This document shows, piece after piece, positions 18,478-28,048 of a stretch of DNA of 64,000 nt. A program made the position numbers and the translations under genes. Source of the DNA: Streptomyces sp. CMB-StM0423 (GTDB lineage: Bacteria; Actinomycetota; Actinomycetes; Streptomycetales; Streptomycetaceae). Location of the stretch: assembly GCF_002847285.1 (NCBI RefSeq), contig NZ_CP025407.1, positions 1,862,501-1,926,500 on the forward strand, in the 5' to 3' direction. The stretch's first letter is position 1. Each line of letters opens with the position of its first letter. The notes beneath the pieces are model-generated. The model did not search any database. It saw only the letters and a program-made list of their open reading frames with translations, and was not told where the DNA came from.

Positions 18478-20550
18478 ATGAAACCCCTCGGCACCGGAGA
18501 CCCGCTGCGCCTCGGCCCGTACCGCCTCATCGGCGTGCTCGGCGCGGGCGGCATGGGCAAGGTGTACCTCGGCCGGGACTCCGCCGGCCACCCCGCCGCG
18601 ATCAAGGTGCTGCGGCCCGAGCTGGCCCACCAGTCGAACCTCGCACAGCGCTTCGTCCGCGAGGCGCACGCCGCGCAGGCGGTGCAGAGCCCCGGTGTGG
18701 CGCGGGTGCTGGGCGCGGAGACGGAGAGCGGCCGGCCCTGGATCGCCTGCGAGTTCCTCGCCGGGCCGACCCTTGCGGAGGCCGTCGAGCGGTACGGGCC
18801 GCTGGACGGCACGGCACTGCGCGCGGTCGGCGCGGCGCTGGCGAACACGCTCACCGACATCCACGCGGCGGGCCTCGTCCACCGCGACGTCAAGCCGCCC
18901 AACATCGTGCTGACGGCGACCGGGCCGCGCATCATCGACTTCGGCATCGCCCGCCCCGAGCACGGCCTGACGCTCACCAGCACCGGCGAGGCCCCCGTCA
19001 CGCCCGGCTACGGGCCGCCGGAGCAGGTGCTCGGGCAGCGCGTGGGCCCGCCCGCGGACGTCTTCGCCCTGGGCGCGGTGCTCACGCTGGCGGCGACGGG
19101 GCAGACGGCGTACCAGGGCAGCCATGTGGCGGCCGTGCAGTACGAGGTGGTGCACGGCGAGCCGCGGCTCGAAGGGCTGCCGCCCGACCTCTACCCGCTG
19201 ATCGCCCCGTGCCTGGCCAAGGACCCCGCGTACCGGCCCACTCCCCCGCAGATCGCCGCCGCCCTCGCCCCGCCGCCCGGCGCGGCGGCCGTCTGGCAGC
19301 ACGGCCCGCTCGCCGAGGACATCGGGGGCCGCGAGCAGGAGGCGACCCGCCTCGCCGCGCTCCCCGCGGCCGGCGACACACAGGTGCCGGGGCCCTCGCG
19401 GCGGCGGCTGCTGGTCGCGCTCGGCACCGGCGGCGCGGTGGTGGCCGCGAGCGCGGGCACGGCCGCCTGGTGGTGGCTGGGCAAGGACGACGGCGGCACG
19501 ACCGCGGCGCCCAAGCGCGACCCGTGGGCGGCGCAGCCGCTGAAGAGCTACAGCTCGGACAACGCCCCAGCGGCGCTCTGGGGCCCGGTCGGCGGGCTCA
19601 ACTCCGATATGCCGATGCTGCTTCCGCTGCGCGAGACGCTGGTCGTCGCGATGGCCGACGGCAGCATCGCCGGCCTGGACATCCGCACGGGCAGGGAGAA
19701 GTGGCGCCAGAAGGACGCCGCGGCGGCGTCCAGCGCGGCGGCGCTCGACGAGAACACCTTCGCCGCGGCGGACGCCGACGGCGCCGTGTACGGGCTGCGC
19801 GGCCGCGACCGGCGCGAGCAGTGGTCGGCGCCGGACGCCCGGGCGGCGGTCGTGCTCGCGGGCGACAAGCAGGGCGCGTACGTGACCACGAAGGACGGCG
19901 AGCTGCGCGCGATCGGCACGAACGGCAAGGAGCGGTGGACGGTCCCGCTGCCGGTCAAGTCGACCGTCAGCAAGCCCGCGTGGGCCACGACGGCCGACGG
20001 CATGCTGGTGCTCTCCGGCTCGGACGGCAAGCTCGCGGTGGTCGACACCCGGGACGGCAGGAAGGTGTGGGACACCCCGAAGCGCAGCTCGTACGCGCTG
20101 CCGTGCGCGGTCGGCGGCGGCTTCGTGTACGCGGGCGGCGACGGGCTGACGGCGTACGCGCTGAAGGGCGACGGGAAGGTGGAGTGGAACGAGGACCCGA
20201 AGGGCGAGTACATCTGGTCCGCACCGGCACTGGACGGCGACCTGCTCTACGCCGTGAACGACACGAACCTCACCGTGAGGAACACCGGGACACGGGAGAT
20301 CGAGTGGACGCAGGACGCCACGTCCGTCGCGCTGAAGTACCCGCCGGTGATCCAGGGGAACTCGCTGTGGGCCGGGACGTCGTCGAGCGTCGATCCGGAC
20401 GCGATGAAGGTCTACGACATCGCCAAGGGAAGGCTGGCGTGGGAGGACCGCCGCACGTCGCGTGAGCGGGACGACTGGACCATGACGGCCGCGAACAACA
20501 GGGTGTTCGTCCTCTACACGGGGTCGCTGACCGCAAACCCCGTGTTCTGA
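18478..20550 (+). CDS. Active-type Ser/Thr protein kinase with transmembrane segment and PQQ propeller 4
   Basis: The 690-residue protein has a full kinase domain: LGAGGMGKVYLG, AAIK with K43, HRDVKPPN at 135-142, DFG at 154-156 and PPEQ closing the activation loop. The TM region follows SRRRLLV (near residue 309) and reads [20 protein letters not shown]. Propeller repeats include LDIRTGREKWRQ and VDTRDGRKVWDT. ATG 18478 has AGGAGCGG upstream and lies 26 bases after the previous stop, so it is the last gene of the presumed four-gene operon. Substrates are unknown. Confidence 0.92.
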   Translation: MKPLGTGDPLRLGPYRLIGVLGAGGMGKVYLGRDSAGHPAAIKVLRPELAHQSNLAQRFVREAHAAQAVQSPGVARVLGAETESGRPWIACEFLAGPTLAEAVERYGPLDGTALRAVGAALANTLTDIHAAGLVHRDVKPPNIVLTATGPRIIDFGIARPEHGLTLTSTGEAPVTPGYGPPEQVLGQRVGPPADVFALGAVLTLAATGQTAYQGSHVAAVQYEVVHGEPRLEGLPPDLYPLIAPCLAKDPAYRPTPPQIAAALAPPPGAAAVWQHGPLAEDIGGREQEATRLAALPAAGDTQVPGPSRRRLLVALGTGGAVVAASAGTAAWWWLGKDDGGTTAAPKRDPWAAQPLKSYSSDNAPAALWGPVGGLNSDMPMLLPLRETLVVAMADGSIAGLDIRTGREKWRQKDAAAASSAAALDENTFAAADADGAVYGLRGRDRREQWSAPDARAAVVLAGDKQGAYVTTKDGELRAIGTNGKERWTVPLPVKSTVSKPAWATTADGMLVLSGSDGKLAVVDTRDGRKVWDTPKRSSYALPCAVGGGFVYAGGDGLTAYALKGDGKVEWNEDPKGEYIWSAPALDGDLLYAVNDTNLTVRNTGTREIEWTQDATSVALKYPPVIQGNSLWAGTSSSVDPDAMKVYDIAKGRLAWEDRRTSRERDDWTMTAANNRVFVLYTGSLTANPVF

Positions 20551-20674
20551 CCGGCAGTCGGGCGGACGGGTCGGCGCGGTGGGCCGTGGCCGCCGCGGGG
20601 CCGGTGTTCTGAACGGTGACACATCCGTTGCCGATTGCGACAGTCCGGCCTGCCGGCGCGCTCCGTACTCCCCT

Positions 20675-20680
20675 TAGGGT
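20675..20680 (+). promoter_or_regulatory. Candidate -10 box upstream of the EspI-like gene
   Basis: TAGGGT would start transcription near 20687, about 60 bases before the GTG at 20750. No good -35 is visible, and read-through from the kinase genes is also possible because I see no clear terminator in 20551-20674. Confidence 0.3.
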
Positions 20681-20749
20681 GGGAGAAGCACACGGCACCG
20701 GGCAGGCGCCGGCACGACCGCCGTGGTGCGAGGGGATCTGGGAGGCACA

Positions 20750-23700
20750 GTGAGCAGCGATCGGGACGAGAACGGCGCGGGCCGGACCAGCCCCGATGTC
20801 GAGCGGTCCGCTACGGAGCCGGAGGGTACGGGCGAGTTCACCAGCAGCCCGGCGCCCGCGGCCTGGTACACGCAGGGGGTGCCGCCGCCGAGCACCGGAC
20901 AGGACGAGGAGGCGGGCACCGGCTCGTCCCACGCCGGCTCGGCGATGCCTCCGTTGCCCAACGGCTTCACCGCGGCCCACGTACCGGCTCCGGGGCCGGT
21001 GCCGGAGTCGATGACGCCGCCGCCGTTCCTGCTGACGCTGCCGGACGAGCCGCCGGAGCCGCCGCAGGCCCCGGAGCCCGCGACGCCGCCCGCACCGGAG
21101 GCGGCCCCGGTGGCCGCCGAGCCGGCCGCGGACCGGGACCGGGACGACGACCAGGACGAGCCGTACGCGGACGAGGACGACTCGCCGCCGCTGACGGCGG
21201 CGACGGACCCGGCCGCGGTGGCGTTCGCCGCGCTGCCGGTGACCCCGGCGGTGCCGGAGGCCGGGACCGACGACGAAGGGGACGCCGGCGCCGGCGCCGC
21301 GCCCGCGGCGGAGGCCGAGGAGTTCACGTCCTCCCCGGGGAACACCCCGAGTTGGTACGGAGGCGGCGCCTCCGCGACGCCGGCGGGCACCGAGACGTAC
21401 GACGAGCAGGACACCGCCTCCGCCGCGCCCGAAGCGGACGAGGACCCCGCGGGCGCCACGGCGGAGTCCGCCGACGCGGACGACGACCGGGACACCGGCA
21501 CCGACTTGGCCACGACCGCCGAGACGTCCGGCGAGGACTCCCCGTCCGGTGCCGACTGGCCCTCCCTTCCGGAGGCGGCACCCGCCGCGCAGGCCGGCGA
21601 GGACGACCGGGCCGACGACACCTCCTGGCGCAGCAGCGAGCCGGAGTCGGGGTGGCCCTTCCCGTCCGCGGACGCGGCCGGGGAGCGGGCGGCGGACGAC
21701 GAACCGGCCGCGGCGGCCGGCACCGACGAGACCCCGGAGGCGGAGTCCGAGGCGGCCGGCACCGACTGGCAGAGCGGCACCGACTGGCACAGCACCGCCG
21801 CACCCGCCGCGGAGGCGGGCGAGGCGTCCGGATCGGACGCGGCCTGGCCGTTCACAGCCACCTCCCCGGCGGTGGACGAGGAAGCCGAGGCGCAGGACCC
21901 GGCCGGCGCCTCCTCCGGCACCGACTGGCAGGACGGCGCGGCCGGCACCGGCGAGTCCGCCGAGTCCGGGTCCGCGTGGCCCGCCTTCGCCGGTACGCAG
22001 GAAGCCGCGGACGACGGGACCGGCGCGTCCGGCGAAGGCGCCGAGGCGCCGGAGGCGGGGGCCGCATGGCCGCCCCTTCCCGGTACGCAGCCCGCCGCGG
22101 AGGCGGACGAGGACGCGCCCGCGGCCGGCGTATCCGCCTTCCCCGCACCGCAGTTCGCGGCGCCCCCGCGGCCGGAGGCTGACGAGGCGGGTACGCCCGC
22201 CCCGTACCGCGACGACGCCACACGCACGCTGACCCCGCTCGTCGCCCACGCCGCGCCCGGCGCCGCGCAGGAAGACCGCGAGCAGGGCCAGGACGCCGAC
22301 GCGGCGCAGGACGACCGGGACAGCGGCGACGTGGTGAGCGGCGCGACCATGCGCTTCTCGCCGGCCTCGCTGCGCGCGCAGGCCGCGGAGGTCCAGGACC
22401 GTACGCCCGCGGACGACGAGCCCAACGACGCCGTGCCCGCGGCCGCCGAGGTGCAGGACCGGGTGCCGGCCGACGCCGCGCCCGCCCGCGACGACGAGCC
22501 GCAGGACGCGCCGCCGCAGGCCAGCCCGTACGCGACGGACCGCGCGCCCGCGGGCGCGAACCCGTGGGCGCCCGCGCCCGTACCCGACGAGTCCGCCTCG
22601 CCCACGGCGCTGCCGCCGCTCCCCCCGCAGTTCCCCGCCGCCGAGCCGCAGCGCCCCCCAGCCGCGGACCTGCCGTCCGGCCCGCCGCCCGCGGCGGGCG
22701 CACCCTGGCAGTCGCCCACCCCGCAGCCCGCACCGGAGCAGTCCGCGCCGCAGCCCCCTGCGGCTCCTCCGGCGGCGCCCTCCGCCCCGCCGCAGCAGCC
22801 GTACCCGGGCCTGCCCGCTCCGGGCGCCGTACCGGAGGCCCCCGCGGCGTCCGCGCAGCCGCCCGGCGCCCCCGCTGCCCCGGCCTCGCCCGTTCCGGCT
22901 ACCCCGCCCGGCACCCCCGGCGCGCACTCCGCGCCCGGCAGCCGGCTCCCGGCCCCGCACACCCCGCCCGGGCCCGCCGCCGGCGTCGAGGCACCGCGCT
23001 CCGGGCCCGCCGCCGAGCCGCCGCCCGGCTGGACCGTGGCGTCGCCCTCCGGCGTGCCCGTGGCACCGGCCGCCCAACAGCCCGACTCCCGCGCCGCGCA
23101 GGGCGGTTACGGCTGGCCCCAGCCCCCCGCCGCCCAGCAGGGCCAGCCGGGTCAGCAGGCCAGCCCCGGCCAGCAGAGCCAGCCCGGACAGCCCGGCCCC
23201 TACCCCGGCCTCCCCGCCCAGCCCCCGCAGCAGGCCCACCCCGGCCAGCAGCCGGGCCAGCAGCCCGGCCACCAGGCCCAGCCCGGTCAGCCCGGCCAAC
23301 TCCCCGGCCAGCCCGCCCAGCAGCCTCCCGGCCTCCCGCCCGCCGGCGGCGCCCAGACCGGTGCCCCCGGCCAGGGCGCGCTCTCCCCGGCCACCTCCCC
23401 CGCGCCCCCCGCCCAGCCCGGCGGCGACCCGCGGTCCGGCGGCTGGCCCGACGTCACGCCCGAGCAGCGCCGCCAGCCGGTGCACAACGCCCCGCTCGGC
23501 TACACCGCCGCCGTCGAGCTGTCCTCCGAGCAACTGCTGCACGACAAGCACAAGCCGCAGCGCAAGTCGGAGCGCGGCGGCCTGTCCCGCTTCAAGCTCG
23601 GCGGCAAGGCGGCCGAGGAGGAGCGGCAGCGCAAGATCGCCCTCGTCCGCACCCCGGTGCTGTCCTGCTACCGCATCGCGGTGATCTCCCTCAAGGGCGG

Positions 23701-24610
23701 CGTCGGCAAGACCACGACGACCACCGCGCTCGGCGCGACCCTCGCCGCCGAGCGGCAGGACAAGGTCATCGCGATCGACGCCAACCCGGATGCCGGCACG
23801 CTGGGCCGCCGGGTGCGCCGCGAGACGGGCGCGACGATCCGCGACCTGGTGACGGCGATCCCGTACCTCAACAGCTACATGGACATCCGCCGGTTCACCT
23901 CGCAGGCGCCGTCCGGCCTGGAGATCCTGGCCAACGACGTCGACCCGGCGGTCTCCACGACGTTCAACGACGAGGACTACCGCCGCGTCATCGACGTGCT
24001 CGGCAAGCAGTACCCGATGATCCTCACCGACTCCGGCACCGGCCTGCTCTACAGCGCCATGCGCGGCGTTCTCGACCTCGCCGACCAGCTCATCGTCGTG
24101 GCCACGCCGTCCGTCGACGGCGCGTCCAGCGCCAGCACCACGCTGGACTGGCTGCACGCCCACGGCTACGCCGACCTGGTCTCGCGGAGCATCACGGTCA
24201 TCTCCGGCGTCCGCGAGACCGCCAAGATGATCAAGATCGACGACATCGTCAACCACTTCAAGCAGCGCACCCGCGCGGTGCAGGTGATCCCGTTCGACGA
24301 GCACCTGTCGGCGGGCGCGGAGCTGGACCTGTCGATGATGCGGCCGAAGACCAAGGAGGCGTACTTCAACCTCGCCGCGCTCGTCGCCGAGGACTTCACC
24401 CGCGCCCAGCAGGCGCAGGGCCTGTGGACCGGCGAGGGCGGCCAGCAGCCGCCGCACGCGATGCCGCCGCTGCCCGGCCAGGGCGGCGGCGCGGGCGGCC
24501 CCGGCGGCTACGGCGCAGGCGGTGGGTACCCGGGCGGCGGCGGCTATCCGGGTGGCGCGCCCGGCACCGGCCCGTCCCAGGCGCAGTCCGGCCCGAGCCC
24601 GTACGGGTGA
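20750..24610 (+). CDS. EspI-like ATPase: giant disordered N-terminus plus MinD/ParA-type P-loop domain
   Basis: The 1286-residue protein has about 950 residues of Pro/Ala/Glu/Asp/Gln-rich low-complexity sequence and a C-terminal deviant Walker ATPase. KGGVGKTT is at 982-989, [12 protein letters not shown] follows, and TDSGTGL serves as the Walker B-like region. The combination is that of EspI of mycobacterial ESX-1 and of the ATPase next to the Streptomyces ESX cluster. The disordered part contains regularly spaced Trp motifs (AWYTQG, SWYGG, DWPS, GWPF, AWPF, AWPA, AWPP) and ends in a GQQ/GQP-rich stretch. GTG 20750 with GGGAGG upstream was chosen over an in-frame GTG nine codons earlier. No ESX structural gene is adjacent. 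Function is inferred only. Confidence 0.8.
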   Translation: MSSDRDENGAGRTSPDVERSATEPEGTGEFTSSPAPAAWYTQGVPPPSTGQDEEAGTGSSHAGSAMPPLPNGFTAAHVPAPGPVPESMTPPPFLLTLPDEPPEPPQAPEPATPPAPEAAPVAAEPAADRDRDDDQDEPYADEDDSPPLTAATDPAAVAFAALPVTPAVPEAGTDDEGDAGAGAAPAAEAEEFTSSPGNTPSWYGGGASATPAGTETYDEQDTASAAPEADEDPAGATAESADADDDRDTGTDLATTAETSGEDSPSGADWPSLPEAAPAAQAGEDDRADDTSWRSSEPESGWPFPSADAAGERAADDEPAAAAGTDETPEAESEAAGTDWQSGTDWHSTAAPAAEAGEASGSDAAWPFTATSPAVDEEAEAQDPAGASSGTDWQDGAAGTGESAESGSAWPAFAGTQEAADDGTGASGEGAEAPEAGAAWPPLPGTQPAAEADEDAPAAGVSAFPAPQFAAPPRPEADEAGTPAPYRDDATRTLTPLVAHAAPGAAQEDREQGQDADAAQDDRDSGDVVSGATMRFSPASLRAQAAEVQDRTPADDEPNDAVPAAAEVQDRVPADAAPARDDEPQDAPPQASPYATDRAPAGANPWAPAPVPDESASPTALPPLPPQFPAAEPQRPPAADLPSGPPPAAGAPWQSPTPQPAPEQSAPQPPAAPPAAPSAPPQQPYPGLPAPGAVPEAPAASAQPPGAPAAPASPVPATPPGTPGAHSAPGSRLPAPHTPPGPAAGVEAPRSGPAAEPPPGWTVASPSGVPVAPAAQQPDSRAAQGGYGWPQPPAAQQGQPGQQASPGQQSQPGQPGPYPGLPAQPPQQAHPGQQPGQQPGHQAQPGQPGQLPGQPAQQPPGLPPAGGAQTGAPGQGALSPATSPAPPAQPGGDPRSGGWPDVTPEQRRQPVHNAPLGYTAAVELSSEQLLHDKHKPQRKSERGGLSRFKLGGKAAEEERQRKIALVRTPVLSCYRIAVISLKGGVGKTTTTTALGATLAAERQDKVIAIDANPDAGTLGRRVRRETGATIRDLVTAIPYLNSYMDIRRFTSQAPSGLEILANDVDPAVSTTFNDEDYRRVIDVLGKQYPMILTDSGTGLLYSAMRGVLDLADQLIVVATPSVDGASSASTTLDWLHAHGYADLVSRSITVISGVRETAKMIKIDDIVNHFKQRTRAVQVIPFDEHLSAGAELDLSMMRPKTKEAYFNLAALVAEDFTRAQQAQGLWTGEGGQQPPHAMPPLPGQGGGAGGPGGYGAGGGYPGGGGYPGGAPGTGPSQAQSGPSPYG

Positions 24611-24771
24611 TGCCCCGGGCGGATCCGCCGGCGGCCCGGGTCGCCGGCCTCCCCGGGTCCGTACCGGCGGACCGGCCAGCGCGGACGCGCGCCCGCGGGC
24701 GCGCGGAAGATCCGGCCGCGCCGCCGGCCCACGCCGGGCGCCCGCCCGGCCTGCCGCCATTGGGTTGAACC

Positions 24772-24810
24772 AATGAGGCCCGCAGCCTTTTTGAAGGCGC
24801 GGGCCTCATT
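24772..24810. terminator. Bidirectional-type terminator after the EspI-like gene
   Basis: A perfect 12-bp stem (24772-24783 with 24799-24810) is capped by a second 5-bp stem (GCCTT/AAGGC), so the hairpin is nearly continuous. A competing small hairpin (CATTGG/CCAATG, 24758-24775) overlaps its 5' arm. It separates the ATPase from the ABC operon. Confidence 0.75.
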
Positions 24811-24855
24811 CGCGTTTCAGCGGGGTATCGCCCTCGTACAGGCCGGTCACGATCG

Positions 24856-24885
24856 TTGACATGTTTAGACCAACCTCGCTAGACA
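24856..24885 (+). promoter_or_regulatory. Promoter of the ABC transporter operon
   Basis: TTGACA (24856-24861), an 18-bp spacer and TAGACA (24880-24885) form one of the best consensus promoters in the window. The predicted start is near 24892, about 50 bases before the ATG at 24943. Confidence 0.75.
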
Positions 24886-24942
24886 GACCCGACCGCCAGG
24901 CCGGTCAGCCGGCATCCCGCCCCCTGAAGACCGCGAGGTGTC

Positions 24943-26829
24943 ATGCAGCCCACCGACGACAACGCCCCGACGCCCGGCCCACTCCACCGACCGACCCCCG
25001 CCGCCCGCTCCGGCCGCCGGCTGCGCCGCGCGCTCTGCGCGGGCGCCGCCGCCCTCGCGCTGCTCGGCGCCGCCACCGCGGGACCGGCCGCGGCGACCTC
25101 CGCCCAGGACGACGGGGGCGACGACGGCGACAAGACGGTCCTGACGGCCGCCGTCGCGCAGTCCGTCGACTCGCTCAGCCCGTTCCTCGCGGTCACCCTC
25201 GTGGCCACGAGCCTGAACCGGCTGATGTACGACTCGCTCGTCAACTACGACGTCAAGACGCAGGAGCCCGTCCCGGGGCTGGCCGAGAAGTGGGAGCCCT
25301 CGAACGCGGGCAAGACGTGGACGTACACCATCCGCGACGGCGTGAAGTGGTCCGACGGGAAGCCGCTGACCGCGGAGGACGCCCGCTGGACGTTCGACAC
25401 GATGATGACCGACGAGGCCGCGGGCGCGGCCAACGGCTCGTACGTCGCCAACTTCGCGAAGGTCTCGGCGCCCGACGCGCGCACGCTCGTCGTGGAGCTG
25501 AAGGAGCCGCAGGCCACGATGAACTCGATGGACCTGCCGATCGTGCCCAAGCACGTCTGGGAGGACGTCGACGACCTCGGGAAGTTCAACAACGACTCCG
25601 ACTTCCCGGTCGTCGGCAGCGGCCCGTACGTGCTCACGGCCTTCAGGACCGACTCGCACGTCACCTTCGAGCCGAACGGGAACTTCTGGCGGGGCAAGCC
25701 GAAGTTCGACGAGGTGACGTTCAAGTACTACAAGGAGACCGACGCCGCCGTCGCCGCCCTGCGCAAGGGCGAGGTCTCCTTCGTGCCGGACCTGACGCCG
25801 GCGCAGGCCGCGTCGCTCAAGGGCCAGCCCGACATCAAGGTGAACGACGGCCAGGGCCGGCGCTTCTGGGCCATCGCCACCAACCCCGGGGCGCGGGACG
25901 TCGGGGGCCGCAAGTTCGGCGACGGCCATCCGGCGCTGCTCGACCCGCGGGTGCGCGAGGCGCTGTTCCTCGCGGTGGACCGTACGGCGATAGTGGACAA
26001 GGTGCTCCAGGGGCACGGCGTCGAAGGCGAGGGCTACATCCCGCCGCGGTTCGCCGACTACCACTGGAAGCCGTCCGCCGAGCAGAAGATCGGCTACGAC
26101 CCGGAGAAGGCGGCGCGGCTGCTGGACCGGGCGGGCTACAAGCTCAAGGACGGCAAGCGCGTCGGCAAGGACGGCGAGCCGCTGAACTTCCGGATGCTGT
26201 GCCACTCCACCGACCCCAAGGACAAGGCGGCAGGCAAGTTCCTGGAGGAGTGGTGGGGCGAGCTGGGCATCGGCCTGGACCTGCAGTGCCTGGACAACGT
26301 GGGCGACCCGTGGGTGGCCGGTGAGTACGACCTCGCCTTCGACGGCTGGTCGGTCAACCCGGACCCGGACTTCGTCCTGGCCATCCACACCTGCGCCGCG
26401 CTGCCGGAGTCCGAGGACGTGGTGGGGCAGACGGACAACTTCATCTGCAACAAGGACTACGACCGGCTCTACGCCGAGCAGTTGGCCGCGTACGACGACC
26501 CGGCCAAGCGCGCGGAGATAGTCCGGGAGATGCAGTCGGTGCTCTACGACACCGGGTACATGAACGTGCTGGCGTACCCGAACTCCGTGGAGGCGTACCG
26601 CACCGACCACATCGAGTCGATCACCGCCATGCCCGCGGGCAACGGCAACATCTGGGGCCAGGACGGCTCCTGGAGCTGGGCCACCGCGGTCCCCGCCGCC
26701 AAGGCGTCTGACGACGGCGGCTCGGCGATGGGCGTGGTGCTCGGCGGCGGCGCGGCGGTCGTCGTGGTGGTCGCGGCGGGCGTGTTCTTCACGCTGCGCC
26801 GCCGGGCCACCGCGGAGGACCGCGAGTAG
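24943..26829 (+). CDS. Peptide/nickel-type ABC transporter substrate-binding protein with C-terminal membrane anchor
   Basis: The 628-residue family 5 solute-binding protein binds peptides or similar ligands outside the cell. An Arg-rich start and hydrophobic segment (about 25-48, ending AAA-TSAQ) form a signal peptide. The SBP_bac_5 core includes LNRLMYDSLVNYD, WTYTIRDGVKWSDGKPLTAEDA and REALFLAVDR. There is no lipobox cysteine. Instead a C-terminal transmembrane helix (about 594-617) is followed by LRRRATAEDRE, so the protein is probably held by a membrane anchor. ATG 24943 has GAGGTG upstream. First gene of a five-gene importer operon. Confidence 0.9.
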   Translation: MQPTDDNAPTPGPLHRPTPAARSGRRLRRALCAGAAALALLGAATAGPAAATSAQDDGGDDGDKTVLTAAVAQSVDSLSPFLAVTLVATSLNRLMYDSLVNYDVKTQEPVPGLAEKWEPSNAGKTWTYTIRDGVKWSDGKPLTAEDARWTFDTMMTDEAAGAANGSYVANFAKVSAPDARTLVVELKEPQATMNSMDLPIVPKHVWEDVDDLGKFNNDSDFPVVGSGPYVLTAFRTDSHVTFEPNGNFWRGKPKFDEVTFKYYKETDAAVAALRKGEVSFVPDLTPAQAASLKGQPDIKVNDGQGRRFWAIATNPGARDVGGRKFGDGHPALLDPRVREALFLAVDRTAIVDKVLQGHGVEGEGYIPPRFADYHWKPSAEQKIGYDPEKAARLLDRAGYKLKDGKRVGKDGEPLNFRMLCHSTDPKDKAAGKFLEEWWGELGIGLDLQCLDNVGDPWVAGEYDLAFDGWSVNPDPDFVLAIHTCAALPESEDVVGQTDNFICNKDYDRLYAEQLAAYDDPAKRAEIVREMQSVLYDTGYMNVLAYPNSVEAYRTDHIESITAMPAGNGNIWGQDGSWSWATAVPAAKASDDGGSAMGVVLGGGAAVVVVVAAGVFFTLRRRATAEDRE

Positions 26830-26853
26830 CCCGTACGCACCCTCGCCACCCGG

Positions 26854-26885
26854 GGGGTGTCCGGCGCCGCGGCGCCGGACACCCC
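26854..26885 (+). terminator. Strong intercistronic hairpin between binding-protein and permease genes
   Basis: GGGGTGTCCGGCGCC pairs with GGCGCCGGACACCCC (15 bp nominal, effectively 13-14 with a small loop), 25 bases past the stop codon. Such hairpins commonly protect the binding-protein mRNA or reduce transcription into the permease genes. Confidence 0.7.
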
Positions 26886-26992
26886 GCCGGCCCGACCCCA
26901 CCGCCCGAGACCTCCGCCCCCAGTCGCACCCCACCCGCGCGCGCCGCACGCGCGCCACGCACCCCGGACGGCACCCCAGCAAAGCGAGGGCC

Positions 26993-28048
26993 ATGTCTAC
27001 GGCAGACGCATCCGTCACCCCCGCCGCCGCGAAAACGGCGCCCGACGCCCGCGGCTCCGCGGGCAGTTCCCGCCGCGCCTACCTCAGCTACGTGGCGGGC
27101 AAGCTCGCCGGCGCCGCGGTCTCCCTCTTCGCCATCCTCGTCACCAGCTTCTTCCTCTTCCGGATCATCCCCGGCGACCCGGTCAAGACGATGACGCACG
27201 GCCGCAAGGTCGACGCCGAGCAACTCGCCGCGCTGCGCCGGCAGTACGGTCTCGACCTGCCGCTGTGGGAGCAGTTCACGCACTACGTCGGCGACGCGCT
27301 GACCGGCAGCCTGGGCGACTCGTACCAGTTCAACAAGCCGGTCCTCGACCTCATCTGGGAGCGCGTGCCGGCCACCCTGCTGCTCACCGGCACGGCCGTG
27401 GTGCTCTACAGCGCCCTCGGGCTCTGGCTCGGCACGCGCGCGGCCTGGCGGCACGGCGGCCTCGGCGACAAGGTCAACACGAGCATCGCGCTCATCCTGT
27501 GGTCGGTGCCGCACTTCTGGCTCGGGATGCTGCTCATCATCGTCTTCTCCGTCGGCATCGGCCCCGTCCCCGGGCTCTTCCCCACCGGCGGCATGGAGTC
27601 GGGCGACGAGCACGGCCTCGCGTACGTCGTGGACGTGATCCACCACATGTTCCTGCCGGTGCTCACCCTCGTGGCCGCGTGCTACGCGCAGACGCTGCTG
27701 GTCATGCGCTCCTCGCTGCTCGACGAGATGGGCAGCGACTATCTGACGGCCGCCCGTGCCAAGGGGCTGCGCGACGACCTCGTACGCCGCCGGCACGCCG
27801 TGCCGAACGCGATGCTGCCGACGATCACACTCGTCTTCGTCAACCTCGGCTTCATCGCGGCCGGCTCGATCCTGGTGGAGACGGTCTTCTCCTGGCCCGG
27901 CCTGGGCGGGCTCTTCTACCAGGCGCTCAGCATCCCCGACCTGCCGCTGATCCAGGGCCTGTTCATCGTCTACGCGGGCTCGATGATCCTGGCGAGCGTG
28001 GTCGCCGACCTGATCTATCCGCTGTTCGATCCCCGGGTGGGCCGATGA
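26993..28048 (+). CDS. ABC transporter permease (DppB/OppB type)
   Basis: The 351-residue membrane protein has the family hallmark at its first helix (LFAILVTSFFLFRIIPGDP) and about six transmembrane helices. The EAA-type loop is SDYLTAARAKGLRDDLVRRRHAVPNAMLP, followed by the typical C-terminal ETVFSWPGLGGLFYQA. It forms one half of the import channel with the next gene product. ATG 26993 is preceded by GCGAGG. The stop codon overlaps the next start as ATGA. Confidence 0.95.
   Translation: MSTADASVTPAAAKTAPDARGSAGSSRRAYLSYVAGKLAGAAVSLFAILVTSFFLFRIIPGDPVKTMTHGRKVDAEQLAALRRQYGLDLPLWEQFTHYVGDALTGSLGDSYQFNKPVLDLIWERVPATLLLTGTAVVLYSALGLWLGTRAAWRHGGLGDKVNTSIALILWSVPHFWLGMLLIIVFSVGIGPVPGLFPTGGMESGDEHGLAYVVDVIHHMFLPVLTLVAACYAQTLLVMRSSLLDEMGSDYLTAARAKGLRDDLVRRRHAVPNAMLPTITLVFVNLGFIAAGSILVETVFSWPGLGGLFYQALSIPDLPLIQGLFIVYAGSMILASVVADLIYPLFDPRVGR

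Noticed and set aside
20270..24760. A 4.5-kb open frame on the minus strand opposite the EspI-like gene
   Set aside because: Its product is Arg/Gly-rich with no domain, and the plus-strand frame has a P-loop ATPase and streptomycete codon bias. Long antisense frames are expected at this GC content.
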